A stretch of 64,000 nucleotides of DNA, from positions 62,001 to 126,000 of the forward strand of contig JAEXYH010000093.1 of assembly GCA_023451735.1 (NCBI GenBank), given 5' to 3'. The stretch comes from Pseudomonadota bacterium. GTDB taxonomy: Bacteria > Pseudomonadota > Alphaproteobacteria > Rhizobiales > Rhizobiaceae. The notes under the pieces were generated by a model that made no database searches, was not told where the DNA came from, and was given only the letters and a program-made list of their open reading frames with translations. The translations under genes were made by a program, and so were the position numbers. Below, one piece after another: positions 31,471-40,482 of this stretch (position 1 is the stretch's first letter; every line of letters starts with the position of its first letter).

Positions 31471-32463
31471 ATGACGATCAGCGGAAATGTATCGGAAAAA
31501 GGCACCGGTGAGATCAATACGGGCCGAGGCCGGGATGCCGATACCCCTGCAGAAATTCCGGCACGTGGGCTGAAGGATGTTTTCTGGCGCGTATTCACCG
31601 CCGCCACCCAGGATCGGGTGACGCTGATTGCGGCCGGTGTCACCTATTACCTGCTTCTCGCTCTTTTTCCCGCAGCCAGCGTGCTCGTCTCGCTTTATGG
31701 CCTGCTGGCTGACCCTGCAGCGATCGCGGATCGGATCGCCTCGCTCGGTTCTGTGATGCCGGTGGATGCGCTCAACATCTTTCTCGATCAGGTGAGGGCG
31801 CTGTCGGCCGAACGCGGCGCCACCTTGTCGGCCGGTCTGGCCGGTGGTCTGGCGCTTGCGTTATGGAGCGCCAACAATGGCATCAAGGCCCTGTTCGAAG
31901 CGATGAACGTCGCTTACGGAGAGGAGGAAAAGCGCAGCATTCTCGGGCTGAACCTGGCTTCGCTCGCCTTCACCCTTGGCGCCTTCGTCATCGCCATCGT
32001 CATCCTGTTTGCGATGGGCGTCGTGCCGGCAGTGCTCAACTATCTCTGGCTCGACCGCTGGGCCGAACTGATCATTCGTTTCGCCCGCTGGCCGATCATG
32101 ATGGTCTTCGTAGGCATCGGCATCATGGCCCTCTACCGGTTCGGTCCAAGCCGCGAGCCGGCAAGGGTGCGCTGGCTCACCTGGGGCGCGGTCTTCTCCA
32201 CGCTCCTCTGGTTCGCCGCTTCGCTGGGCGTGTCCTTCTATCTCTCCAATGTCGCGAACTACAACGCCACCTACGGTACACTCGGTGCGCTGATCGGCTT
32301 TATGGTCTGGACATGGATTTCCGCCATCATCGTCATCGTCGGTGCCGAGATCAACGCCGAGCTGGAGCATCAGACGGCCCGCGATTCCACCACCGGCAGG
32401 CCGCGCCCGATGGGCAAGCGTGGCGCCTATATGGCCGATACGGTGGGCAAGCCGAGCGATTGA
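31471..32463 (+). CDS. YihY/BrkB-family membrane protein
   Basis: 330 residues. A cytoplasmic N-terminal tail of about 40 residues precedes six membrane helices (TLIAAGVTYYLLLALFPAAS as the first). The conserved family pattern follows: SANNGIKALFEAMNVAYGEE, then YRFGPSREPARVRWLTWGAV and YNATYGTLGALIGFMVWTWI. Once called ribonuclease BN in error, these proteins are of unknown transport or envelope function. ATG 31471 was chosen (GAGGG upstream). The open frame runs much further upstream across the HerA-like gene's start, but that part is antisense and not credible. A short uORF (ATG 31454 to TGA) ends at this start. Confidence 0.88.
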   Translation: MTISGNVSEKGTGEINTGRGRDADTPAEIPARGLKDVFWRVFTAATQDRVTLIAAGVTYYLLLALFPAASVLVSLYGLLADPAAIADRIASLGSVMPVDALNIFLDQVRALSAERGATLSAGLAGGLALALWSANNGIKALFEAMNVAYGEEEKRSILGLNLASLAFTLGAFVIAIVILFAMGVVPAVLNYLWLDRWAELIIRFARWPIMMVFVGIGIMALYRFGPSREPARVRWLTWGAVFSTLLWFAASLGVSFYLSNVANYNATYGTLGALIGFMVWTWISAIIVIVGAEINAELEHQTARDSTTGRPRPMGKRGAYMADTVGKPSD

Positions 32464-32594
32464 TCGGCAATCGAGATTATCGGCTTGCCTTGTGCCCGCC
32501 CGCCCGTGAATAACACTCTTCCCGACACTGGTCTTGAGCCGGTCGAATGTGTATTACTTTGACGTCAACGTCAGATTTTGAGGAGAAACTCCTG

Positions 32595-32984
32595 ATGAAC
32601 GAACTGGTTTCCCGCGTCGCCGATAACGTCGGCCTTGCGCCAGATGTCGCAGAAAAGGCGATCGGCATGATGCTCGGCTTCCTGCAGCGCGAAGCCGATG
32701 ACGGAGCTGTCGCGCGGATGATCGAGGCAATCCCCGGCGCTCCGGAACTGGTCGCCCAGTTCAACGGCGAAGGCGCTGGCGGCGGCGGTCTGCTCGGTGG
32801 CCTTATGGCAAGCTTCGGCGGCGGCGTCATGGCGCTCGGCCAGCAGTTGATGGCGCAGGGTCTCGGCATGGGCGAGATCACCGCACTCGCCAAGGAAACC
32901 ATGGCAGTTGCCCGTGAACATGCTGGCGACGAGACGGTTGATACCGTGATTGCTTCGGTTCCGGGTCTTTCACAGTTCGTTTGA
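32595..32984 (+). CDS. DUF2267/DUF2780-like hypothetical protein
   Basis: 129 residues from ATG 32595. An N-terminal helical region (NELVSRVADNVGLAPDVAEK, AIGMMLGFLQREADDGAVAR) is followed by a Gly-rich segment (GEGAGGGGLLGGLMASFGGG), then further helices ending VIASVPGLSQFV. The 'IPGAPELVAQF ... IPG' style pattern is shared with DUF2267/DUF2780 small proteins; which family fits best needs a profile search. GGAG-AAA-CTCC just before the start can fold and may modulate ribosome access. A strong terminator follows at 33026. Confidence 0.7.
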   Translation: MNELVSRVADNVGLAPDVAEKAIGMMLGFLQREADDGAVARMIEAIPGAPELVAQFNGEGAGGGGLLGGLMASFGGGVMALGQQLMAQGLGMGEITALAKETMAVAREHAGDETVDTVIASVPGLSQFV

Positions 32985-33019
32985 TACCTGCATCCGTTCA
33001 ATGGACGGATCGCATCGAC

Positions 33020-33054
33020 AAAAAAGCCGCCGACTCTCGTGCCGGCGGCTTTTT
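33020..33054. terminator. Rho-independent terminator
   Basis: A-run, GCCGCCG (33026-33032), 10-nt loop, CGGCGGC (33043-33049), TTTTT. Ends the gene at 32984; symmetrical enough to act both ways. Confidence 0.88.
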
Positions 33055-33169
33055 GTCGGGTGGCCAATCGGGGGAAATGCCACGCCGAATAGGGCAGGGG
33101 TATGCCCGGCCGAAGATTGCTTCGGACCATCGCCTGGTGATCTGGGAAATGGCGATGTCGTGAATTTAT

Positions 33170-33185
33170 ATTAGGTCGGCCTAAT
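33170..33185. promoter_or_regulatory. Inverted repeat upstream of corA leader
   Basis: ATTAGG-TCGG-CCTAAT has perfect 6-bp arms in an AT-rich stretch about 280 bp upstream of corA. It is a candidate regulator site; the regulator is unknown. Confidence 0.4.
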
Positions 33186-33292
33186 TTACAAGTGATGATT
33201 GTAATCCCGCCGAATCTGCATGCCTTGCCGTTTTTCACCGTCATCATTTCCATTGACTTTCTTGGCGACTAAGCCCATGTGACGCTCAAAGC

Positions 33293-33317
33293 GACGGCCC
33301 GTCCGGGCGTCGCTCTT
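33293..33317 (+). other. Hairpin in corA leader
   Basis: AGCGAC-G-GCCCG-TC-CGGGC-GTCGCT makes an 11-bp stem with one bulge, upstream of the small leader ORF. With the later GGACC-AGAT-GGTCC hairpin (33420-33433) it makes the corA leader structured. Confidence 0.45.
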
Positions 33318-33334
33318 TCAAAGGACAAATCGAG

Positions 33335-33394
33335 ATGAACCCCGACAGTCGAAGTTCGACGTCAACAGATAGACCTGCCGCTTCGGGGCTCTGA
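33335..33394 (+). CDS. Possible corA leader peptide (19 aa)
   Basis: ATG 33335, preceded by AAAGGA with a 9-nt spacer, encodes MNPDSRSSTSTDRPAASGL and stops at TGA 33394, 54 bp before the corA ATG. The peptide contains Asp-Arg-Pro and Asn-Pro segments, and a hairpin that would sit over the corA ribosome site begins 26 bp after its stop. Enteric Mg2+ transporter genes use short Pro-containing leader ORFs in this arrangement, so a regulatory role is a reasonable inference. It could also be a chance ORF. Confidence 0.35.
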   Translation: MNPDSRSSTSTDRPAASGL

Positions 33395-33448
33395 TCCGTT
33401 CTCTCGGTGATGCGCTCCGGGGACCAGATGGTCCGAAAAGGAGCCGTC

Positions 33449-34483
33449 ATGCTGCGCATCCACGCCTATGACCTTGACCGCCTTGTGCCCGCAGCCTTCG
33501 ACGAGCAGTCCGAAGGCGAAAATGCCGTTGCGCAGACCGAAATCCAGCCCGTAGAACGTACTCCTTCCGTCATCTGGTACGACCTTATCAGCCCTACGGC
33601 GGAAGAAGAGCGTGAAGTTGGCAAGTGCCTCGGCATCGTTGTCCCGACCATGGACGAGATGGAGGATATCGAGCTTTCCGCCCGTCTTTATCAGGAGGAC
33701 GGCGCGGAGTTCATGACCATGACCGTGCTGACGCGGCCGGATGCCGGAACGCCGATCAAGGTGCCGGTGACCTTCATCATCAAGGGGCAGATCCTCGTCA
33801 CCGTCCGCCACGCCGAACCGCGTCCTTTCGATGCCTTCATGGCCCGTGCCCGCAAGGCAAACGGTCTCGGCACGCACTCGGCCTCGGGCGAGCTGATCAT
33901 GAGCGGCCTGATCGAGGCGATCATCGACCGCATGGCCGATACGCTGGAACGGCTCGGCGCCGATATCGACCAGATCTCCCGCGATGTTTTCGAAGCCAAG
34001 GCCTCGAAGGCCAACAAGAAGCAGCGTGACCTGCAGGAGCTGATCCGTGCCATCGGCCAGAAGGGCGAGTTCATCACAGTGGTGCGCGAAAGCCTGGTCA
34101 GCGTCAGCCGCGTCGTCGCCTATTATGCAGCGCTCGATGGCGTCGATCGCAAGCTGTCGAAGGAAGTCCGCCAGCGCTTGAAACTGCTGCAGAGGGATGC
34201 CACCTCGCTTGGCGATCACTCCGCCTTCATGTCGAACAAGATCAACTTCCTGCTCGATGCGACGCTTGGCCTGATCAATCTGGAGCAGAACCAGATCATC
34301 AAGATCTTCTCCGTCGCCTCCGTCATGTTCCTGCCGCCGACGCTGGTCGCCTCCGTTTACGGCATGAATTTCGCCGCAATGCCGGAACTGCAATGGCAAT
34401 ATGGCTATCATTCCGCAATCGGCTTGATGGTTTTCTCGATGGCCGTGCCCTACCTCTATTTCAAGCGCAAGGGCTGGCTATAG
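33449..34483 (+). CDS. corA: CorA family magnesium/cobalt channel
   Basis: Pentameric inner-membrane channel for Mg2+ uptake. 344 residues from ATG 33449 with AAGGAG and a 6-nt spacer. The large cytosolic funnel domain (about 1-280) has the long helix NKKQRDLQELIRAIGQKGEF. Two C-terminal helices carry the selectivity motif YGMNF in the loop between them (FLPPTLVASVYGMNFAAMPE), and the basic tail YLYFKRKGWL is typical. No downstream partner. The 5' leader carries a short ORF and hairpins that may sense Mg2+ or translation state. A long imperfect hairpin follows the gene. Confidence 0.95.
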   Translation: MLRIHAYDLDRLVPAAFDEQSEGENAVAQTEIQPVERTPSVIWYDLISPTAEEEREVGKCLGIVVPTMDEMEDIELSARLYQEDGAEFMTMTVLTRPDAGTPIKVPVTFIIKGQILVTVRHAEPRPFDAFMARARKANGLGTHSASGELIMSGLIEAIIDRMADTLERLGADIDQISRDVFEAKASKANKKQRDLQELIRAIGQKGEFITVVRESLVSVSRVVAYYAALDGVDRKLSKEVRQRLKLLQRDATSLGDHSAFMSNKINFLLDATLGLINLEQNQIIKIFSVASVMFLPPTLVASVYGMNFAAMPELQWQYGYHSAIGLMVFSMAVPYLYFKRKGWL

Positions 34484-34496
34484 GCCGGAGCTTTTT

Positions 34497-34543
34497 TCAT
34501 CGGAAATGGGCGGAAGCATTGCTTTTCCGCCCCTTTCCGATGA
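34497..34543 (+). terminator. Long hairpin after corA
   Basis: TCATCGGAAATGGGCGGAA (34497-34515) pairs with TTCCGCCCCTTTCCGATGA (34525-34543), 18 of 19 positions, with a 9-nt loop. It probably ends or stabilises the corA transcript; there is no T-run after it, but CTTTTTT precedes it. Confidence 0.55.
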
Positions 34544-34651
34544 GCCGCGGTGCTTGCGTTCGGCCTGATGCCATATTTCGCAGTTGACCTTCCCGGCCAG
34601 AGGCCCATTTTCATTCGGTTTCATGCACTAAGTATTTCGGGGGTAATCAGA

Positions 34652-35617
34652 ATGCGGTTTTTGACGTCGAGGGCTTTTGCCGTCGCCGCGGTTTCGCTTT
34701 TCCTGCAGGCACCGACCATCGCACCGGTTCTTTCCGGCTCTCCTGCGTTCGCTCAGTCCGCAGCGTCGCCTCAGTCCGAGCCGCATGTCTCCAACGAGGC
34801 GATAGGCAAGATGAATGCCTATGTCGAATTCCTCAACCGGTCGCTGCGTGCATCGGAATCGCTTCAGCGCTATGGCAGCTGGGTGGATATGAAGAAGGGC
34901 CCGACCGGCAGCGAAAAGGTCATCTATGGCCTCTATTCGCTCTACGATGTCCGTGATGAGATCGTGGCTGTGGAGGACGCGGCAAAGGCCGAGCCGAAGA
35001 TGCCGGAGCTGGACAGCGCCATGCTTGCCTATATCGAGACCTACCAGAAGCTCGCCCCCGTCATCGAAAAGGCCAACAAGTATTACGAGCGGCTCGACTA
35101 CAAGTCCGACAAGATGGAGGGGGCAAAGGCCTTCCACAAGGATATCGCCGCGCTCGCACCGACTTACGAAGACCGTCGCAAGGCCGCAGATCTTGCGCTT
35201 CGCACGGAGAAGGTAAAACTCGACCTCGCCTCGCTGGCAGCCCTGGAAAAGGCAGAGGGCCGGAAATCCCGCTGGCATGTCCGCAACATCATGATCCATG
35301 CCGAAGCGATCTTGGACCTCATGCCCGATAACGACAAGCCGGTGGTCGATATGGCCGTCTTCGGCAAGTCGCTCAACGCCTATGCCACTGCCGTGCGCGA
35401 ATTCGATGACTATTCGCTCGAGCATCCCGACAGCTTCCACGTCTTCGAATCCCGCCCGGCATCACTTCTGTCGAAGCTGCGCGAGCTGGACGAACAGTTG
35501 AAGAAGGTCAAGGGTGACGCCCGCAAGGCCGACGTCAACGATATCGAATGGATCGTGTCGGACTACAACACCATGGTCACGACCTCGCAGACCGCAACCA
35601 CCTTTGCCAAGGATTGA
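34652..35617 (+). CDS. YiiG-like (DUF3829) exported protein
   Basis: 321 residues from ATG 34652. A Sec signal peptide ends near SPAFAQS. The mature protein is almost entirely alpha-helical and charged (NEAIGKMNAYVEFLNRSLRA; DYKSDKMEGAKAFHKDIAAL; LASLAALEKAEGRKSRWHVR), as in YiiG/DUF3829 proteins, which are periplasmic or lipoproteins of unknown role. No lipobox. Single gene, followed by a hairpin. The open frame upstream of 34652 overlaps the corA hairpin and is not used. Confidence 0.82.
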   Translation: MRFLTSRAFAVAAVSLFLQAPTIAPVLSGSPAFAQSAASPQSEPHVSNEAIGKMNAYVEFLNRSLRASESLQRYGSWVDMKKGPTGSEKVIYGLYSLYDVRDEIVAVEDAAKAEPKMPELDSAMLAYIETYQKLAPVIEKANKYYERLDYKSDKMEGAKAFHKDIAALAPTYEDRRKAADLALRTEKVKLDLASLAALEKAEGRKSRWHVRNIMIHAEAILDLMPDNDKPVVDMAVFGKSLNAYATAVREFDDYSLEHPDSFHVFESRPASLLSKLRELDEQLKKVKGDARKADVNDIEWIVSDYNTMVTTSQTATTFAKD

Positions 35618-35650
35618 TTGCTCCATGTTGGGCGTCTGCCTCGGTTGAGG

Positions 35651-35676
35651 CCTCTCTGCCCGGTAGGGCAGAGAGG
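35651..35676. terminator. Hairpin between convergent genes
   Basis: CCTCTCTGCCC-GGTA-GGGCAGAGAGG is a perfect 11-bp stem with a 4-nt loop between the YiiG-like gene and the convergent hydrolase. No T-run on either side. Confidence 0.65.
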
Positions 35677-35696
35677 CGGGCTGCACGCACAGCCCT

Positions 35697-37004
35697 TCAA
35701 TCCAAGGCCGGCTCAAACTCCGGCAAGAGCTTGCAATCCTCGTCGTAACTCTCGCGCTTTTCCTCGCAAAGCGCCGCGACGGACTGCTTGCTCGGTTTCT
35801 CGTCCTTGTCGATCCAGGCCAGCATGGCGGAAAACAGCGCTGCATATTGCGGTGTCGACAGCTTCGAATGCTCCGCCTCGTCGGAAAAATTCTGCTGCAG
35901 CAGGTCGCCATTGCCGGCTCTCTCTACCGTCTGCCGATAGATAGCCTCGTGATCGACGAACACCGTCGGATCGTCCTTGGCGTGAAGCGTGATCGTCGGG
36001 AGCGCAATCTGGCCGGTCAGGTCGGCGTCATAGGCCATCGCCCGCCGCGCCTCCGGATCGGCCTTGAACCGCTCGACGCCCTTGTTCAGCGCCTGATCGT
36101 CATCCGAACCCTTGTATTGGACCTGCGAATTATCGAACGGATTCTTGCCGTCCAGCCTGCGCCAGACAATGTCCTGAAACAGGTTCGTCGCCCAGGCAAG
36201 ATGCGCCACAAGATTGCTTTCGGGCACCTTCGTGACAGCCAGAATATTGGCGAGGTTTTTCGCCTGCTCCGGCGAGCGTTTATCCTTGGCAAGCGAGAGC
36301 CCGGTGCATTCCTCGACCCGGCTTTCCAGTTCGTCGCGCTTCATCGATGCACCCTTCGGCAATCCCTGCCAGACCGGATACTGAACCTCCTTGGCGCGCG
36401 GATGGTTCTTGCAGTAATATTGGTAGACGGCGCGCAGATCCGCGCGAAAATCGTAGCCGCGGCTTCCGCCGGCAAGCAGCCCGCTGGTCAGCACCACGCC
36501 GTCGTAATTTTTCCGCCCGCGCCAGTCCAGCGCGTAAAGCTCGGCGGTCTTGGCAGCCACATTGCCGCCCCAGGATTGGCCGTGCAGCAGCACCGTCTTC
36601 GGCTCTCCAAGCAGCCTTGTCGCTATGCGGCGCACATTGTCCGTATCGGCCGCCGCCATGCGCACGCCATATCCCTGCCGCCGATAGTTCGATCCCGCCC
36701 AGGCGTAACCTTCCTGAACAGTCACCGAAAAGCGCTCCAGATCCTCCACCGGATCGTCCGGCTTGGGCTTTGCCGTGCGCGGCCCGCCATGCGCATGAAC
36801 GACCAGCACGCCGTTCCAGTTTTTCGGCTTGGCGATCCAGTAATAGGCGCCCCGCATGTCTTGGCCGGCAAAGCATTCGGTGCCCACAGGCAGGCTTTTC
36901 GGGCAGTCCTTTGGTGCCGGCTCGGCACCTCGTCTTTGCGCCGTCGCCGGAAGCGCGGTCGTGGCGATGACCACTGCGGAAATCAGCAAGGTTCTGAAAA
37001 GCAT
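35697..37004 (-). CDS. Secreted alpha/beta hydrolase
   Basis: 435 residues with a Sec signal peptide (MLFRTLLISAVVIATTALPATA, cleavage after ATA-Q). The hydrolase fold shows HAHGGPRTAK as the oxyanion region, the nucleophile elbow LHGQSWGGNVAAKTAE, the acid in LHAKDDPTVFVDHE and the His in DEAEHSKL. A large cap with four cysteines (KDCPKSLPVGTECF, QYYCKNHP, VEECTGL) suggests disulfides. It resembles uncharacterised exported esterases/peptidases; substrate unknown. A strong GGAGGAGGAG ribosome site lies upstream. Confidence 0.82.
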   Translation of the reverse strand: MLFRTLLISAVVIATTALPATAQRRGAEPAPKDCPKSLPVGTECFAGQDMRGAYYWIAKPKNWNGVLVVHAHGGPRTAKPKPDDPVEDLERFSVTVQEGYAWAGSNYRRQGYGVRMAAADTDNVRRIATRLLGEPKTVLLHGQSWGGNVAAKTAELYALDWRGRKNYDGVVLTSGLLAGGSRGYDFRADLRAVYQYYCKNHPRAKEVQYPVWQGLPKGASMKRDELESRVEECTGLSLAKDKRSPEQAKNLANILAVTKVPESNLVAHLAWATNLFQDIVWRRLDGKNPFDNSQVQYKGSDDDQALNKGVERFKADPEARRAMAYDADLTGQIALPTITLHAKDDPTVFVDHEAIYRQTVERAGNGDLLQQNFSDEAEHSKLSTPQYAALFSAMLAWIDKDEKPSKQSVAALCEEKRESYDEDCKLLPEFEPALD

Positions 37005-37136
37005 GGAAAACTCCTCCTCCTCCAGCCCGCTCGAAAAACTATGGCGATAGGCGAGGGAGGCAATGGCTGAACGGCGCAGTCAGGCGCATTGATGGCTTAT
37101 GCGTGACCTGTGTGGGTGATTTCTTTCCCAAAGGCA

Positions 37137-37166
37137 AAACGGGACGGGTGGTTTCCCACCCATCCC
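37137..37166 (-). terminator. Terminator of the 37192-38019 reductase gene
   Basis: On the minus strand GGGATGGGTGG-GAAA-CCACCCGTCCC is followed by GTTTTGC (37141-37166 plus tail). Eleven-base-pair stem with one wobble. Confidence 0.75.
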
Positions 37167-37191
37167 GCCAATGTCGAGAGGCGCAGTATCG

Positions 37192-38019
37192 CTACTTGTC
37201 CCATTCCGGTGCCAGATGGCCCGGGTTCACAATCCGGCCATCCGGGCGGGCGAGCTTGTGGACCGCAGCCATCTCATCTCCCGACAGGGCGAAGTCGAAG
37301 ATGTCAAAGTTTTCCGGCAGACGGCTTGTCGTGGCGGTCTTCGACAGCGCGATCACGTCCTTCTGCTGTACGGCCCAGCGCAGCACCACTTGGGCGGCCG
37401 TCTTGCCGTGTTTGGCGCCGATATCCTTCAGCACATCGTCCTTCGGCACGGCGCCGTCGGCCATCAGGTAATAGGCGGTCACCGACATGCCGGTCTTGGC
37501 GGCTTCAGCGAGAACCTTGGTCTGGTCGATATAGGGATGGTACTCGATCTGGTTGTTGACGATCGGCGCATCGGACAGCCTTACCGCCTCTGCCATCAAT
37601 GCGGTCGAGAAGTTGGAAACGCCGATATTCTTCACCTTGCCGGCGCGGCGCAACTCGTTCAGGGCGCCGATCCGGTCGGCCAGCGGCATTTCACTCTGCG
37701 GCCAGTGAAGCAGGAGAAGGTCGACATAATCGGTCTTCAGTTTGGTCAGGCTCTCATCGACCGAAGCGATGAATTCGTTGTGGCCAACGCGATCGACCCA
37801 GATCTTGGTCGTCAGGAAAATTTCCTGTCGCGCAATGCCGGACTTTGAAAGCACGTCGCCGACGGCTTGCTCGTTATTGTAGATCTGCGCGGTATCGACA
37901 TGGCGGAAGCCGAGCTTCAGGGCTTTCGGCAGGATGCGATGCACGTCGGCATCCGGCATGCGGAACGTGCCGAAGCCGAGGGCGGGAATATTTGCGCCGT
38001 TTGCGCTGACGTCGAACAT
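37192..38019 (-). CDS. Aldo/keto reductase (2,5-diketogluconate reductase-like)
   Basis: NADPH-dependent cytosolic reductase, 275 residues from ATG 38019 with AAGGAG upstream. TIM-barrel AKR with the full catalytic tetrad: Asp and Tyr in HVDTAQIYNNEQAVG, Lys in LTTKIWVDR, His in LLLLHWPQSE. The family pattern GKVKNIGVSNFSTALM and the C-terminal NADPH motif IALSKTATTSRLPENFDIFD are present. It is followed in the same direction by no gene and preceded 116 bp upstream by a second, longer aldo/keto reductase. Confidence 0.93.
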   Translation of the reverse strand: MFDVSANGANIPALGFGTFRMPDADVHRILPKALKLGFRHVDTAQIYNNEQAVGDVLSKSGIARQEIFLTTKIWVDRVGHNEFIASVDESLTKLKTDYVDLLLLHWPQSEMPLADRIGALNELRRAGKVKNIGVSNFSTALMAEAVRLSDAPIVNNQIEYHPYIDQTKVLAEAAKTGMSVTAYYLMADGAVPKDDVLKDIGAKHGKTAAQVVLRWAVQQKDVIALSKTATTSRLPENFDIFDFALSGDEMAAVHKLARPDGRIVNPGHLAPEWDK

Positions 38020-38135
38020 GGGAACTCCTTTGGAAAGGCAAGCCCGGCGCATGGCCGGGCCGGAAATGAGGCCCATTTTACATGGGCTATTTGGTGAAGG
38101 GATCAACCGCACGATCTTGCGGGTGATGATTTGTC

Positions 38136-39173
38136 TCAGTCGATCAGCGGCGGGTTTAACCGGGCAAAACCCTCCTGCCGGTAATAGGGGAAATGCGGAT
38201 AGGGCGGCGTCACCGTACTTGCCGCATCGAGCCTGCCGATCTGCTCTTTGGTGAGCGACCAGCCGACCGCGCCGAGATTCTGCCTGAGCTGTTCCTCGTT
38301 GCGGGCACCTATGATGACGGAGGAGACGGTCGGCCGCGAAATCAGCCAGTTGAGCGCCACCTGTGGCACGGTCTTTTCCGTTTCCGCGGCGACCTCTTCC
38401 AGCGCATCGATCACCCGGTAGAAATGCTCGTCCTCGACAGGCGGGCCGAAACTCGCCGTATCGTGCAGGCGGCTACCTGCCGGGATGGGTTTCGAGCGGC
38501 TGATCTTGCCGGTAAGCCGGCCCCAGCCGAGCGGGCTCCAGACCAGCGCGCCGAGGCCCTGGTCTTCGCCGAGCGGCATCAGATCCCACTCGTAATCGCG
38601 GCCGATCAGCGAATAATAGACCTGATTGGCGACGTAACGCGTCCAGCCGTTCTTATCGGCTGCCGCCAGCGATTTCATGATCTGCCAGCCGGAGAAGTTG
38701 GAGACGCCGATATAGCGCAGCTTGCCGTCCGAAACGAGCCGGTCGAGCGTGGAGACCACTTCCTCCACCGGCGTCGATGCGTCAAAGGCATGCAGCTGGA
38801 AGATATCGATATGGTCGGTGCCGAGCCGCTTCAGCGCGGCCTCGACCGCGCCGATCAGGCGCGAGCGCGACGAGCCCCAGTCGTTCGGGCCGTTGCCGGT
38901 CGGCAGGCTGGCCTTGGTCGAGATCAGCACCTCCTCGCGCCGCCCCTTGATCGCCTGGCCCAGAACCTCTTCCGAAGCGCCTTCGGAATAGACGTCCGCC
39001 GTATCGAACAGAGTGACACCGGCTTCGAGGCAGATATCGACAAGGCGCCGTGCCTCTTCGACATCGGTATTGCCCCAGGCGCCGAACAGTGGACCCGACC
39101 CGCCGAACGTGCCGGCGCCGAAGGAGATGACCGGCACTTTCAGGCCGGATTTTCCAAGGTTGCGATAATCCAT
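38136..39173 (-). CDS. Aldo/keto reductase (YhdN/Gfo-like, potassium-channel beta subunit type)
   Basis: 345 residues from ATG 39173 (ATG 39182 also possible). AKR tetrad: Asp and Tyr in LFDTADVYSEGASEE, Lys in LISTKASLPTG, His in IFQLHAFDAST. The C-terminal cofactor region VSSVIIGARNEEQLRQNLGA matches the longer AKR class. It lies between another AKR gene and an MFS exporter gene, all on the minus strand with short gaps (22 bp to the exporter), suggesting co-expression and a shared LysR control from 40608. Confidence 0.93.
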   Translation of the reverse strand: MDYRNLGKSGLKVPVISFGAGTFGGSGPLFGAWGNTDVEEARRLVDICLEAGVTLFDTADVYSEGASEEVLGQAIKGRREEVLISTKASLPTGNGPNDWGSSRSRLIGAVEAALKRLGTDHIDIFQLHAFDASTPVEEVVSTLDRLVSDGKLRYIGVSNFSGWQIMKSLAAADKNGWTRYVANQVYYSLIGRDYEWDLMPLGEDQGLGALVWSPLGWGRLTGKISRSKPIPAGSRLHDTASFGPPVEDEHFYRVIDALEEVAAETEKTVPQVALNWLISRPTVSSVIIGARNEEQLRQNLGAVGWSLTKEQIGRLDAASTVTPPYPHFPYYRQEGFARLNPPLID

Positions 39174-39194
39174 GACCGTCATCCTTCCTGACTG

Positions 39195-40382
39195 TTACTC
39201 GGCTGGCGAAAGCTGGGCGGCATTGCCGCTACGGCTCTTGTCCATGCGGATGGCGATGAGTGCCACTGCAAGGGCTGCGATCGGAACAAGGCCGGCGACC
39301 AGCGTTACGGATCCAAGGCCCGGACCGTGGTCGATGACTGCCCCGCCCAGCCATGCGCCGATCGCATTACCGAGGTTGAAAGCGGCAATGTTGAAGGAGG
39401 AGGCCAGCCCCTGGCCGGCGCCTTCAGCCTTGGCTAGCACCCACATCTGCAGCGGCGCGACGGTGGCGAAGGCGGCCGCGCCGAACAGGGCGATGGCGAT
39501 CACCGCGAGCACCGGCTGGTGGATTGCGGCGGTCATGGCCAGAAGCACGACGGAAAGCGCGATCAGGCTGCCGACAATGGTCGGCACGAGATGCCGGTCG
39601 GCCAGCCAACCGCCAAACAGGTTGCCGACGACCAGACCACCACCGAAGACAAGCAGGATCGGTGAAACGGCAGCTTCGGAAAAACCGGTGATTTCGGTCA
39701 GGATCGGCGCGATATAGGTGAAGCCGGCAAACACGCCCACCCAGGACAATACGGTCGTCAGGAGACCGAGCTGAACCGCGCGACGGCCGAGTACGGCAAG
39801 CACACCTTGAGAGGTTTCCTCTGTCGTATCGGAAGCTTTGTCCTTCGGCACCAGAAGTGCGATGACGGCAAGGGCTGCAATGCCGATCAGCGTTACGGCG
39901 AAGAAGGTCGAACGCCAGCCATAGGCCTGGCCGAGCCAGGTGCCGAAGGGAACACCCAGAATGTTGGCGACGGTGAGACCGGTGAACATGATGGCAATCG
40001 CGGAAGCTTTCTTGTTCGGCGCAACAAGGCTGGTGGCAACCACCGAGCCGACACCGAAGAAGGAAGCGTGGGCAAACGCGGTCAGCACGCGGGCGACCAT
40101 CAGCGACCAGTAGTCGGGCGCCAGCGCACAGGCGAGATTGCCGATGGTGAACACCACCATCAGCGCCATCAGCAGGGTCTTTTTCGACCACTTGCCGGAA
40201 ATCGCGCCGAGGATCGGCGCACCGATGACGACGCCGAGTGCATAGCCGGAAATCAACAGGCCGGCTGCGGAGATGGAGACACCGAGATCCTTGCTGACAT
40301 CGATCAGCAGACCCATGATGACGAATTCCGTGACGCCGATGCCGAAAGCACCGGCCGTCAGCGCGTAAAGAGCGAGAGGCAT
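39195..40382 (-). CDS. MFS transporter, DHA1 family (arabinose-efflux-permease type)
   Basis: 395 residues, 12 predicted helices. Start MPLALYALTAGAFGIGVTEF matches the AraJ/YdhP-like branch, with the DHA1 signature GFGIGVTEFVIMG and motif A after TM2 (GAISGKWSKKTLLMALMVVF). Likely exports sugars or drugs. ATG 40382 is chosen; the longer frame to 40472 covers the intergenic control region. Divergent from a LysR gene, with a palindrome between them (40483-40497). Downstream AKR genes may be co-transcribed. Confidence 0.93.
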   Translation of the reverse strand: MPLALYALTAGAFGIGVTEFVIMGLLIDVSKDLGVSISAAGLLISGYALGVVIGAPILGAISGKWSKKTLLMALMVVFTIGNLACALAPDYWSLMVARVLTAFAHASFFGVGSVVATSLVAPNKKASAIAIMFTGLTVANILGVPFGTWLGQAYGWRSTFFAVTLIGIAALAVIALLVPKDKASDTTEETSQGVLAVLGRRAVQLGLLTTVLSWVGVFAGFTYIAPILTEITGFSEAAVSPILLVFGGGLVVGNLFGGWLADRHLVPTIVGSLIALSVVLLAMTAAIHQPVLAVIAIALFGAAAFATVAPLQMWVLAKAEGAGQGLASSFNIAAFNLGNAIGAWLGGAVIDHGPGLGSVTLVAGLVPIAALAVALIAIRMDKSRSGNAAQLSPAE

Positions 40383-40482
40383 TTGGGGTATCCTTGTCCT
40401 GATCCCTTGGGAGGAGAGAAGCGGTTCGATGCCCGCAATATCGTCGCCACAGACTTGCCTGTGTAGCGGCATAGGTGGATAA

